This document shows, one piece after another, positions 34,623 through 42,895 of a stretch of DNA of 43,560 nucleotides. A program made the position numbers and the translations under genes. The stretch's first letter is position 1, and every line of letters begins with the position of its first letter. The DNA comes from Skermanella stibiiresistens SB22. Its GTDB lineage: Bacteria; Pseudomonadota; Alphaproteobacteria; Azospirillales; Azospirillaceae. The notes under the pieces are model-generated. The model saw nothing but the letters and a program-made list of their open reading frames with translations. It did not search any database and was not told the DNA's origin. The stretch spans positions 1 through 43,560 of the forward strand of contig NZ_AVFL01000043.1 of assembly GCF_000576635.1 (NCBI RefSeq). Direction: 5' to 3'.

Positions 34623-36041
34623 TCAGCCTATGGTTTCCAATGGGGCCACCACCGCGGCGCCCGCGCCGCGCTCCACCACGCCGACCTCCAGCGGCAGCCG
34701 CACCTCGATACGGCACCCCGCGGTGGCGTCACCAACGAACCGCGCGTCGCCGCCATGGGCGCGGGCGACGTGGCGGACGATGGCGAGGCCCAGGCCCGAG
34801 CCCGAACTGGTGGATGTTCCCTTGCGGAACCGGGCGAAAACGTCTTCGCGCAGGTGTTCGGGAACGCCTTGGCCCTGATCGGAGATTTCCAGCACGGCGT
34901 CGGTTCCGCAGCCGCGCAACCGCACCCCGATCGTGCCGGCGCCATGGGCCAACGCGTTGTCCAGCAGGTTGCGGACCATGTCGCGCAAGTCGTCCGGCCG
35001 TCCCCGTACCGGCACGGCGGTGTCCGGCGTCTCGACCTCGATCGTCCGCCCGGCCCCCTCGATCATCGGCAGGACGGCGGCGGCGGCTTCGCGGAGGGGG
35101 CGGCCGAAATCGACCAAATCCAGCGCGGTGACGCTCGCGGCCCGATTGGCTGCTTCCTTGCGGGCGAGATCGAGCAGTTGGCTGACCAAGCGGTTCATCT
35201 CCGACAGGTCGCGGCGGATGGCTGGCCAATTGGCCGACCCGCTGATCTCCGCACGCTGGAGCCGAAGGCTCAGCACCGCCAGCGGCGTCCTCAACTCGTG
35301 CGCGGCGTCGGCGGTGAACCGGCGTTCGGCGTCATAGGCGCAGGCCAGCCGGTCCAGCGCGCCGTTGACCGCCTCCACCAGCGGTTGGATCTCCGACGGC
35401 AAGCCGGCGGGCGACAGATGAGCGTTGGGGGATCCTGGAAGGATGTTCGTCGCCTCCCGGGCCGCGCGGGCGAGCGGGCGCAAGCTCCAGCCGGCGACGA
35501 ACCAGACCATGACGAAGGCGATCCCGACCGAGATGACGAGGACGGCGAAGGGCTCGCCGTTCTCTTCCATCAGGGTTTCGGCCAGGGATTCCAGCGTCGG
35601 ATCGGTGCGGGCGATCGTCAGGGTCCTGCCATCCGGCGCGGCGATGGTCATGAAGGCGCGGCGGTCCGGTCCGACGATGTCGAGCGGGCTGAACGCCTCC
35701 CCGGCGGGAATGTCCAGGCGCGGCAGCGGCGCTTCGATGTTCGGCGACAGGGCCACGGGCTGGCCCGCCGCGTCGAACAGGGTATAGGCGAACGCCGCCC
35801 CGGGCTGGGCATAGGCGGTGGTCCAGGCATCCGGCGGCTGGAGCGACACTTCCCCATGGGTGACGCGCAAGCCGGTCAGCAAATCGCGCGCCTGCTGCCG
35901 CAGCGTGCGGTCAAGGAGCGACGACGAGGTCTGATGCGTCTCGTTGAGGAACACGAGGCCGGACGCCGCCAGCCCGAGGCTGAAGATGAACAGCATCGCC
36001 AGTGTCAGCCGACGGCGGAGACTGTGGGCGGCCACCATCAC
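34623..36041 (-). CDS. Two-component sensor histidine kinase (QseC/TctE type)
   Basis: 472 residues in the inner membrane. One helix is near residues 12-32, a periplasmic sensing region follows to about 165, and a second helix lies near 168-188. The dimerisation box AAHELRTPLAV carries the phospho-accepting His (about 245). The ATPase domain has the N box NLLDNALAHGAG, the G1 box DQGQGVP, the F box ARFRKG and the G2 box GSGLGLAIV. The start overlaps the response-regulator stop (ATGA). The signal is unknown. Confidence 0.93.
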   Translation of the reverse strand: MMVAAHSLRRRLTLAMLFIFSLGLAASGLVFLNETHQTSSSLLDRTLRQQARDLLTGLRVTHGEVSLQPPDAWTTAYAQPGAAFAYTLFDAAGQPVALSPNIEAPLPRLDIPAGEAFSPLDIVGPDRRAFMTIAAPDGRTLTIARTDPTLESLAETLMEENGEPFAVLVISVGIAFVMVWFVAGWSLRPLARAAREATNILPGSPNAHLSPAGLPSEIQPLVEAVNGALDRLACAYDAERRFTADAAHELRTPLAVLSLRLQRAEISGSANWPAIRRDLSEMNRLVSQLLDLARKEAANRAASVTALDLVDFGRPLREAAAAVLPMIEGAGRTIEVETPDTAVPVRGRPDDLRDMVRNLLDNALAHGAGTIGVRLRGCGTDAVLEISDQGQGVPEHLREDVFARFRKGTSTSSGSGLGLAIVRHVARAHGGDARFVGDATAGCRIEVRLPLEVGVVERGAGAAVVAPLETIG

Positions 36042-36733
36042 GGTTCGCTTTCCGTTTTATCCGACGGCTCCCCGATCAATCGATAACCGATGCCGCGCCG
36101 CGTCTCGATCCGGATACCAGCACCCATCAGGCGTTTCCGCAGGCGGGAAACCGTGGCTTCCAGCGCGTTGGGCGTGACCGAATTATCGAAGGCGTATAGC
36201 CGCTCCTCCAGCACGTCGCGGATGATCACTTGTCCGGCCGCGCGCAGCAGGCTGTCCAGAAGATCGGCCTCGCGCCGGGTCAGTTCGATCGGTTCGCCAT
36301 TGACCGAGGCTTGCCGGTTGTTGGTGTCGAACGCCAGGGCGCCGCAGCGCAGCACCGTGCATGTGCGGGATCCCGGCCGGCGCAGGACGGCGCGCAATCG
36401 CGCCTCCAGCTCGATCAGGTCGAACGGTTTGATGATGTAGTCATCGGCGCCGGCATCCAAGCCCTTGATCCTATCCTCCAGCGCGTCGCGCGCGGTGACG
36501 ATCAGGGTTGGGATGGCGCCCGACCGGTGGTTTTGGGCGGCTTGGAGGACAGACATGCCATCGCCGTCCGGCAGGCCCAGGTCCAGGACGAGAGCGTCGT
36601 GTGTCGTGGCGGCCAAGGCCCCCAGCGCCTCCTCCACGGTGGCGGCCACATCCACCGCGAATCCCCGCTGCCCAAGATGACCGGTCACCATCTCGCGGAG
36701 TGCCGGATGGTCCTCGACCAGCAAGATCCTCAT
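36038..36733 (-). CDS. OmpR-family response regulator (QseB/TctD type)
   Basis: 231 residues from ATG at 36733, preceded by GGAAGA; the frame opens five codons earlier. The receiver has the acidic pair ED at 7-8, phospho-acceptor Asp51 (LVLDLGLPDGDG) and Lys102 (IKPFD). The winged-helix domain (about 125-225) contains ELTRREADLLDSL and SVTPNALEATVSRLRKRL, as in QseB/TctD. It is transcribed first and coupled to its kinase. TctD-type systems often govern organic-acid or metal responses. No target is apparent here. Confidence 0.93.
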   Translation of the reverse strand: MRILLVEDHPALREMVTGHLGQRGFAVDVAATVEEALGALAATTHDALVLDLGLPDGDGMSVLQAAQNHRSGAIPTLIVTARDALEDRIKGLDAGADDYIIKPFDLIELEARLRAVLRRPGSRTCTVLRCGALAFDTNNRQASVNGEPIELTRREADLLDSLLRAAGQVIIRDVLEERLYAFDNSVTPNALEATVSRLRKRLMGAGIRIETRRGIGYRLIGEPSDKTESEP

Positions 36734-36955
36734 TCTTCCGTCTTCCACGCCAGTGACGTTCGATTCAGCGGAAACATCAAGTCGACCCGGGGATGGACAC
36801 CGGTCCGCGATGCCGGGATCCCGCGGCGGGGTCAGCCAATCATCCTACTCCTCCGTCAGGCCACTGTCAGCTTGATGGTGTTGGATGGCGCCGCCGGAGC
36901 GGGGGATCGCCTCTCCCTTTCGGCGAGGCGATCCAAGCGGAAGACGAGTCCTCCA

Positions 36956-37591
36956 ATGAGTGTCCTGACAAGTTCGGCAGCGCGACCATCGATATCCACT
37001 TGGCTTCCCCAATTCCAGGCCGGGGATATCCGCGCGGCCGCGGTGTCGCTTCTCTGCTTCCTCTCGACCAGCCTGGGCATCGCGGTGCTTCACCTGGGCG
37101 TCGTCAACCTTGGTGAAAATTTTCATCCGGTCATCGCCGGCGAGGTCTATCGTTCGGCCCAGCCGACGCCGGAGCGGATCGACGCCTACCGGCGGCATTA
37201 CGGGATCAGGACGATCATCAACCTGCGCGGCGACAACACGGGAAGCCCCTGGTATGACCGGGAAGTGGCGGAGTCCGCCCGGCTTGGCATCGCGCATGTG
37301 GATTTCCGCATGTCCGCCAAGCGGCAAATGACCGATACCCAGTTCGGCGACCTGATGGAAATCCTGCGGACCGCCGAGAAGCCGATCCTGATCCACTGCA
37401 CTTCCGGCGCCGACCGCACCGGTTTGGTTTCCGCGCTCTATCTGGCGGGTGTGGCCAAGGAAGGCGAGGAGAGATCGGAAGACCAGATATCCTTTCGGTA
37501 CGGGCACGTTCCATTCTGGTTCCTGGCGGCCCACGCGATGGATAGCAGTTTCGAAGCCCGCGAGTTGGCCTTGGGCTTCCCCGATTCCTGA
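36956..37591 (+). CDS. Membrane-anchored dual-specificity/tyrosine phosphatase-like protein
   Basis: 211 residues. A hydrophobic helix at about 27-50 anchors the protein. The phosphatase domain holds the CX5R loop HCTSGADRTG with nucleophile Cys148 and Arg154, and an upstream INLRGDN segment. VYRSAQPTPERIDAYRRHYGI is typical of bacterial DSP-like proteins. The domain probably faces the periplasm, though orientation is uncertain. The start is unclear: ATG at 36875 is an alternative and neither has a good ribosome-binding site. Cyanobacterial and proteobacterial relatives occur near exopolysaccharide genes, but none are here. Confidence 0.8.
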   Translation: MSVLTSSAARPSISTWLPQFQAGDIRAAAVSLLCFLSTSLGIAVLHLGVVNLGENFHPVIAGEVYRSAQPTPERIDAYRRHYGIRTIINLRGDNTGSPWYDREVAESARLGIAHVDFRMSAKRQMTDTQFGDLMEILRTAEKPILIHCTSGADRTGLVSALYLAGVAKEGEERSEDQISFRYGHVPFWFLAAHAMDSSFEARELALGFPDS

Positions 37592-37729
37592 GGTGATCCC
37601 GAGTTCCCGGCTTGGCGCCACGGGACTGGGATGCCGCGCGATGATCCGGCCGATCCGCTGTTGAGGGAGTGTCGCCCGGAGCCGTTCCGGTTCCGGTGAC
37701 GCGAACAAACACAGCGGGACGAATCCATC

Positions 37730-38227
37730 ATGTCGGAACAAGCACTGAAGGAACTTCTCATCGAGGAGTTGCAGGATACCTATAGTGCCGAAACGCAGAT
37801 CGTCGAAGCGCTACCCAAGATGGCGAACGCCGCCTCATCGTCGGAATTGAAGCAGGCTTTCCAGAGCCACCTCGCCGAGACCGAGGGTCAGGTCAAGCGG
37901 CTGGAACAGATCTTCCAGATCCTCAAGGCAGACCCCGGCGGCAACACCTGCGAGGCGACCCAAGGCTCGATCGAGGAGGCCGAGGAGCTGATTGGTGGAG
38001 GACATCCGCCGGAGGTGCTGGACGTGGCCCTGATCATGGCCGCCCAAAAGGTCGAGCACTATGAGATCGCCAGCTACGGCTCCCTGCGGACCCTCGCCGA
38101 AACCTGCGGGATGACCGATGTGGCCCGTCTCCTGGAGCAGACGCTCGAGGAGGAGAAGGCGACCGATCAGAAGCTGAACCAGCTCGCCGAGGGCGGCGTC
38201 AACGCGCGGGCCTTCAAGGCCGCCTAA
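37730..38227 (+). CDS. YciE/YciF-family ferritin-like protein (DUF892)
   Basis: 165 residues, nearly all helical. It begins EQALKELLIEELQDTYSAETQIVEALPKMA and has metal-ligand-type Glu/His positions (EVEHYEIASYGSL region: KVEHYEIASYGSLRTLA). This matches the YciF family, four-helix proteins linked to stress and possibly iron or hydrogen-peroxide handling. It stands alone, followed by a strong hairpin. The role is not established in any detail. Confidence 0.9.
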   Translation: MSEQALKELLIEELQDTYSAETQIVEALPKMANAASSSELKQAFQSHLAETEGQVKRLEQIFQILKADPGGNTCEATQGSIEEAEELIGGGHPPEVLDVALIMAAQKVEHYEIASYGSLRTLAETCGMTDVARLLEQTLEEEKATDQKLNQLAEGGVNARAFKAA

Positions 38228-38252
38228 ATCCGATCCTTCGCGGTTCGTCATC

Positions 38253-38296
38253 GCTCCCTTTCCCATTGCCCCACCTCCAGGGGCGGGAAAGGGAGC
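38253..38296 (+). terminator. Terminator hairpin after the YciF-like gene
   Basis: GCTCCCTTTCCC pairs with GGGAAAGGGAGC, a perfect 12-bp stem, and the loop holds a further GCCCC/GGGGC pairing. It starts 25 bases past the stop and is followed by CTTCTC, not a real T-run. Confidence 0.65.
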
Positions 38297-38344
38297 CTTC
38301 TCGCTGGGCGCCAATCGCCGGAGCAACTTCAAGTCGGGAACTTC

Positions 38345-39112
38345 ATGGTCGAGCGTTTCAAGGGTAAGACAGTCATCGTCACCGGTGCCGGATCAGGCAT
38401 GGGCGCCGCCACGGCGCTGCTTTTCTCGGCCGAGGGCGCCGCCGTCGTGCTGGCCGGCCGGACCGAGGGCAAGCTGAGGAATGTCGCCAAGGACATGCCA
38501 TCGGATCGCACGCTTGTCCACGTCACGGACGTGTCGGACCAGACCTCCGTCGAAGGGCTGATCGCGGCGGCGGTCGAGCGGTTCGGCCGCCTGGATGTGC
38601 TGGTCAACAACGCGGGTGTTGCGCCAACCGGTTCGATCACCGAGACACCGGTCGAGGATTGGCATGCCGTCATGGCGATAGACGTCAACGGCGTGTTCTA
38701 TGGCTGCCGCGCGGCGGTGCCGCACCTGATCGAGACGAAGGGCTCAATCGTCAACGTATCTTCCGTCTCTGGCCTGGGTGGCGATTGGAACATGAGTTTC
38801 TACAACGCGGCCAAGGGGGCCGTGACGAACTTCACCCGGTCGCTGGCGCTGGAACTGGGTTCCAAGGGTGTGCGGGTCAACGCCGTCAATCCGTCCCTGA
38901 CCGTCACCGACCTGACGGCGGACATGAAGGATGACGCGGAGCTTATGGCGAAGTTCAAGGAGCGGATCGCGCTGGGCCGTGCCGCCGAACCGGAGGACAT
39001 CGCCCCGGTGATCGTCTTCCTGGCGAGCGATGACGCCCGATTTATCACTGGTGTCAACCTGCCGGTCGATGGTGGTCTCAGCGCCTCGAATGGACAGCCA
39101 CCCCAGGCGTGA
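38345..39112 (+). CDS. Short-chain dehydrogenase/reductase
   Basis: 255 residues, a classical SDR. The NAD(P) motif TGAGSGMG is at 13-20, NNAG at 88-91, and the catalytic set Ser140, Tyr153 and Lys157 (YNAAK). Asp62 in TDVSD and Arg39 in AGRTEG suggest NADP preference. The C-terminal NLPVDGGLSASNG is the usual family end. No clear ribosome-binding site precedes ATG at 38345. The gene converges on the GST gene; no operon partner identifies the substrate. Confidence 0.9.
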   Translation: MVERFKGKTVIVTGAGSGMGAATALLFSAEGAAVVLAGRTEGKLRNVAKDMPSDRTLVHVTDVSDQTSVEGLIAAAVERFGRLDVLVNNAGVAPTGSITETPVEDWHAVMAIDVNGVFYGCRAAVPHLIETKGSIVNVSSVSGLGGDWNMSFYNAAKGAVTNFTRSLALELGSKGVRVNAVNPSLTVTDLTADMKDDAELMAKFKERIALGRAAEPEDIAPVIVFLASDDARFITGVNLPVDGGLSASNGQPPQA

Positions 39113-39121
39113 AAGGGCATC

Positions 39122-39748
39122 TCATTCCGGAACGGCCATGCCGCGCTGGACGGCGGGGCGGGCGCCGACCAGATCATGCCAGCGCTTCAGATGCGGGAAG
39201 TTTTCGAACATCGTCGGCTTGGTCTGTCCCGCGATGGCGATGAACGGATAGACAGAGATATCGGCGATCGTGTACTCGCCATTGACCAAGTATTCGGTCT
39301 TGCTCAACTGGATATCCAGGGCCCTGTAGCAGCGGAGCAGTTCCGACCGGAACAACTCGATCGCGTAGGGCAGCTTCTCCGGAGCCCTGACGGCGAACCT
39401 GAACATGTCGACCGAGGTCGGGCCGACATCGCTGACGCCGAAGGCCAGCCAGTTCCAAACCTCGGTGCGGGCGCAAACATCGTCGGGGAGCAACTTGCCG
39501 CTCTTCTCCGCGAGATATTCCAGGATGGCGCCCGACCCGAAAACCCGGCGCGGAGCGTTGCCCGTCCCGGTATCCGTGTCGACCATCGCGGGGATCTTGC
39601 CCAGCGGGCTGATCTCGAGGAACTCCGATTTCAGGTTCTCGCCCTGCATGATCTCCACCCGGACGATCTCGTAGGGCAGGCAGATCTCCTCGAGCATGAT
39701 CGAAGCCTTGTGCCCGTTGGGCGTCGGATAGCTGTAGAGCGTGATCAT
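39122..39748 (-). CDS. Glutathione S-transferase, Nu-class (YfcG-like)
   Basis: 208 residues. The thioredoxin-like N-terminal domain begins MITLYSYPTPNGHK; the TPNG motif at 9-12 marks Nu-class/YfcG proteins, which act as glutathione-dependent disulfide reductases. SPLGKIPAMVD holds the cis-Pro, and the helical C-terminal domain follows from about residue 90. ATG at 39748 is chosen because it begins the first beta strand. The frame extends 19 codons upstream without family features. Confidence 0.9.
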   Translation of the reverse strand: MITLYSYPTPNGHKASIMLEEICLPYEIVRVEIMQGENLKSEFLEISPLGKIPAMVDTDTGTGNAPRRVFGSGAILEYLAEKSGKLLPDDVCARTEVWNWLAFGVSDVGPTSVDMFRFAVRAPEKLPYAIELFRSELLRCYRALDIQLSKTEYLVNGEYTIADISVYPFIAIAGQTKPTMFENFPHLKRWHDLVGARPAVQRGMAVPE

Positions 39749-39906
39749 CGCGTGGCGTTCTCTCTCAAGCCGGCCCCCGGCGAACGCCGCCCGGCGTCCG
39801 CCCACGCCTATGTTTGGCCCAATTCACCGGAGAAGACCAGAGGGAGCGAGCGGTCAAGGGCGCCGCTCGTCATTTGATCAGCGGCTCGGCCCACTTCATA
39901 CCCCTT

Positions 39907-41259
39907 TCATATGGCTTTCGAGTGCCGCATGGCCGCCGTGTCGAGGTAGGGATCGAAGGCGGCCGCCACGGCGCGGACCAAGGGCCGGACCTCCTCCGGA
40001 ATGGTGATCCTATTCCCTTCGATGCGCGCCAGCCCATCGGCGGCGAGCGGGGCCAATTTGGCGAGATCGGGCGCGAACAGGTCGGATGACACGCCATGCC
40101 GGGCCGCCACCACATCCAGGTCGACCGCCAGATCACACATCAGCCGTTCGATCAGGTCGCGGCGCAACCGGTCGTCGGCGCTCAAGGACTTGCCCTTGAC
40201 GATGGGAGGGCGGCCGGCGAGCACCGCCTCGGCATAGCTCTCCATCACCGGATCGTTCTGGACGTAGCCGTCCGGCAGGGCGCCGATCGAGGAGGCGCCG
40301 AAGCCGATCAGCACGTCGGCGTCGTCGGTGGTGTAGCCTTGGAAGTTCCGCCTCAGCGTGCCATCGCGCTGTGCGATCGTGATGGGGTCCGTTTCCAGCG
40401 CGAAATGGTCCAGGCCGATCTGGTGGTAGTCGTTGTCGTTCAGGACGGCCGCGATGGCGTCGAACTGTTTCCACCTGGCGCGGGCGTCGGCCAGCACGCT
40501 CTCGTCGATCAGCCGCTGGTGTTTCTTCATCCACGGGACATGGGCGTAGCCGAACACGGCGAGCCGTTCCGGCGTCAGTTCCATCACCCGTTCGGCGCTC
40601 TCCTCACAGCTTTCCGGCGTCTGGTGGGGCAGGCCGTACATCAGGTCCAGGTTGATGCCGTCGATCCCGGCGCGGCGGAGCGACCGGACGGCTTCGTCCG
40701 TCACCTTGAACGGCTGGACGCGGTTGATCGCTGTCTGCACCGTCGGGTCCAGGTCCTGCACGCCGAGGCTGGCGCGGTTGACGCCGGCGCGCGCCAGCGC
40801 CTCCGGCATCTCGGCCGTCAGGGTGCGCGGATCGATCTCGACCGCGACCTCGCAGCCGGACCTCAAATGGAAGCGGGAATTCACATGGGCCATCAGCCGC
40901 TCGAAATCCTCCGCTCCGATCATGGTCGGCGTGCCGCCGCCGAAATGGACATGGTCCACCGTCATGCGGCCGGGCAGGGCGTCGGCGATCAGGTCGACCT
41001 CCTGTCTCAGCAGGTCGAGGTACTGGGCGATCGGATCGTAGCGGGCGACGATCTTGGTGTGGCAGCCGCAATACCAGCACATGGACCGGCAGAACGGCAC
41101 ATGGAAATACAGCGACAGCCCCTGGCTGGCGGGCAGGCCGGCCAGCCAGCCGAGATAGGCGTCCGCCTGGATTTGCGGACCGAAATGCGGCGCGGTCGGG
41201 AAGCTGGTGTAGCGAGGGACCCGAAGGCCGTCATATTTGGCGATGAGATCTGCGTTCAT
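39907..41259 (-). CDS. hemN: Oxygen-independent coproporphyrinogen III oxidase
   Basis: A 450-residue radical-SAM enzyme that makes protoporphyrinogen IX without oxygen. The cluster motif is CRSMCWYC: Cys57, Cys61 and Cys64, with the HemN-specific extra Cys66. FGGGTPTMI near residue 110 is the GGTP motif, and YTSFPTAPHF near 17-26 is the HemN N-terminal sign. The length fits true HemN rather than the shorter HemW. An FNR-like box lies about 42 bp before ATG at 41259, consistent with low-oxygen induction. Confidence 0.95.
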   Translation of the reverse strand: MNADLIAKYDGLRVPRYTSFPTAPHFGPQIQADAYLGWLAGLPASQGLSLYFHVPFCRSMCWYCGCHTKIVARYDPIAQYLDLLRQEVDLIADALPGRMTVDHVHFGGGTPTMIGAEDFERLMAHVNSRFHLRSGCEVAVEIDPRTLTAEMPEALARAGVNRASLGVQDLDPTVQTAINRVQPFKVTDEAVRSLRRAGIDGINLDLMYGLPHQTPESCEESAERVMELTPERLAVFGYAHVPWMKKHQRLIDESVLADARARWKQFDAIAAVLNDNDYHQIGLDHFALETDPITIAQRDGTLRRNFQGYTTDDADVLIGFGASSIGALPDGYVQNDPVMESYAEAVLAGRPPIVKGKSLSADDRLRRDLIERLMCDLAVDLDVVAARHGVSSDLFAPDLAKLAPLAADGLARIEGNRITIPEEVRPLVRAVAAAFDPYLDTAAMRHSKAI

Positions 41260-41294
41260 GACGGCGAGACTGCGCGCGCCGCGGCGGCCCCGCC

Positions 41295-41308
41295 TTGATT
41301 TGGGTCAA
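41295..41308. promoter_or_regulatory. FNR/FixK-like box upstream of hemN
   Basis: TTGATTTGGGTCAA matches the consensus TTGAT-N4-ATCAA in all but one half-site base. Its centre is about 42 bp before the hemN start. It overlaps the last codons and stop of the DUF4112 gene. This arrangement suits an activator site for hemN at low oxygen. Confidence 0.7.
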
Positions 41309-41703
41309 ACCCTGCGCAAGGTCGGGCGCGCGGTGGAGCCGTGTTCCCGCTCCAGATGCTCGCGCAGCAGCCGCATGTTCCGGCGGTTGGCCTTGAAGCC
41401 GATGTCGAACAGGGTGCCGAGCACGGGGATGGAGCCGACAGCCCAATCCAACCCGACATTGCCGGCCATGCGCAGCAGGATGCTTCTTGGCACCCCGAGC
41501 CGCGCCGCCTGGGCCACAAGATAGGCCGCGACCACGCCGGTGGCGCTGTCACCGATCACCGGCACGATGCTGGCGATGCCATCCAGGCCGATCGGAATGC
41601 TGGTGCCTGGGATGCGCCAGCGGCTATCCAGCAGGTCGGCCAGCTTTTGCAGCCGGGCCAACTCGGCCTCGTAATCGTGAACTCGGGCGGTGCGGGGTGC
41701 CAT
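41305..41703 (-). CDS. DUF4112 domain protein
   Basis: 132 residues. It has a cytoplasmic N-terminal part (ARLQKLADLLDSRWRIPGT), then two or three hydrophobic segments with GLDGIASIVPVIGD and AVGSIPVLGTLFDIGFKANRRN, the repeated glycine-proline signature of DUF4112. Probably an inner-membrane protein of unknown function. It starts six bases after the stop of the Pmp3/YqaE gene, so the two small membrane proteins share a transcript that may continue into hemN. Confidence 0.86.
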   Translation of the reverse strand: MAPRTARVHDYEAELARLQKLADLLDSRWRIPGTSIPIGLDGIASIVPVIGDSATGVVAAYLVAQAARLGVPRSILLRMAGNVGLDWAVGSIPVLGTLFDIGFKANRRNMRLLREHLEREHGSTARPTLRRV

Positions 41704-41709
41704 GGGCTG

Positions 41710-41871
41710 TTACTTGTACTTCAGGATGACATAGATCGCGTGAATGATACCGGGAATGTATCCCAGCAGAGTGAGCAGGATGTTGATCCAGAACTGAAGA
41801 CCAATGCCAACCTGAAGGAACACGCCAACCGGCGGCAACAGGATGGCAAGCAAAATTCGAAGGATGTCCAT
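41710..41871 (-). CDS. YqaE/Pmp3-family small membrane peptide
   Basis: 53 residues. It reads MDILRILLAILLPPVGVFLQ at the start and ends in VILKYK. The LPPVGVFLQVG and LLTLLGYIPGIIHAIYVI parts form the two membrane helices of the Pmp3/YqaE/UPF0057 family. These proteins are linked to salt and cation stress and membrane potential in yeast, plants and bacteria. ATG at 41871 has AAAGG eight bases upstream and the stop is TAA. Short genes of this size are easily missed by automatic gene calling. Confidence 0.92.
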   Translation of the reverse strand: MDILRILLAILLPPVGVFLQVGIGLQFWINILLTLLGYIPGIIHAIYVILKYK

Positions 41872-42076
41872 GGATCGGCCTTTCAGGTCTCAATTTCAGT
41901 TATGCAGCGTCACAACGCTATTTGGTGTGCTTCGTTCCATTCGTCATGATCTTGAAAATTGGCGGGAGCATCCCTTAGCATGGCTATTCGTCGATATTTC
42001 CTGAAAATGCCCGCGCTTGCATGATCGGCCGCGGCTTGGTTCAATGATCCGATCGCTCTCCACCAAGGGGGTTCCG

Positions 42077-42811
42077 ATGCGCGTCCGTCCCATTCCGACC
42101 GTCGGCCTCCTGGCGCTCGCCAGTCTCTTGGCCATCCTCCCGCCCGATACGGCGCGCGCCCAGCGGCCGGTCGATCTGGAACTGGTCCTGGCGATCGACG
42201 TGTCGGGTAGCGTGGACGAGGAGGAGGCGTCGCTTCAGCGGGAAGGCTACGCCTCGGCGCTCAACGACGAACGTGTGATCGCCGCTATGGGAGGCGGACC
42301 GTTCGGCGCCGTGGCCGTGACCTATGTGGAATGGGCGGGCGACGACTATCAGCGTACGGTGGTGCCCTGGACGGTGATCGCCAACCAGGACGACGCTCGG
42401 CGGTTCTCCGACGAGATCACCGCGGCGCCCTTCATGTCGGCGCGCTGGACCTCGCTGAGCGGCGCCATCGACTATTGCGCCACCCTGTTTGCCGGCAACG
42501 GCTTGGAGGGGGTCCGGCAGGTGATCGACATCTCCGGCGATGGCGTCAACAACCGGGGCCGCCCTCCGGCGGTGGCGCGCGACGAGGCGGTCGCCGCCGG
42601 CATCACGATCAACGGCCTGCCGATCCTCAACGAACGTCCCAACCCCTGGGGAGGCGCCGCCCCGATCGACCTCGACCGCTATTACGAGGAAAACGTCATC
42701 GGTGGTCCCGGCGCTTTCTACATCGCCGCCCGCGATTTCGACGACTTCGCCGCCGCCATCCTGAGCAAGCTCATCCGCGAGATCGCCGCCAATCCCAGCG
42801 ACGCGGGCTGA
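42077..42811 (+). CDS. Secreted VWA-like protein (DUF1194)
   Basis: 244 residues. The signal peptide ends near residue 28 (DTARAQ), so the protein is periplasmic or secreted. It holds a von Willebrand A-type fold with the metal site DVSGS (Asp41, Ser43, Ser45) and later ISGDGVNNRGRPP. ATG at 42077 has AAGGGGG five bases upstream and is preferred over in-frame ATGs at 42017 and 42044. Function is unknown; the MIDAS residues suggest divalent-metal-dependent protein binding. Confidence 0.88.
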   Translation: MRVRPIPTVGLLALASLLAILPPDTARAQRPVDLELVLAIDVSGSVDEEEASLQREGYASALNDERVIAAMGGGPFGAVAVTYVEWAGDDYQRTVVPWTVIANQDDARRFSDEITAAPFMSARWTSLSGAIDYCATLFAGNGLEGVRQVIDISGDGVNNRGRPPAVARDEAVAAGITINGLPILNERPNPWGGAAPIDLDRYYEENVIGGPGAFYIAARDFDDFAAAILSKLIREIAANPSDAG

Positions 42812-42830
42812 GAAAGATCATGGCCTGAAC

Positions 42831-42870
42831 TTGACAATAGTCCTAGCTGATAATAGAACAAAAAGTGAAC
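42831..42870 (+). promoter_or_regulatory. imuA promoter with LexA box
   Basis: GAACAAAAAGTGAAC (42856-42870) is a perfect alphaproteobacterial SOS box, GAAC-N7-GAAC, 26 bp before the imuA start. A consensus -35 TTGACA is at 42831-42836. With a 17-bp spacer the -10 (TAGAAC) would overlap the LexA box, the normal arrangement for repression. Confidence 0.88.
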
Positions 42871-42895
42871 ATAATGGCGGGCGGGCGATTGGGTC

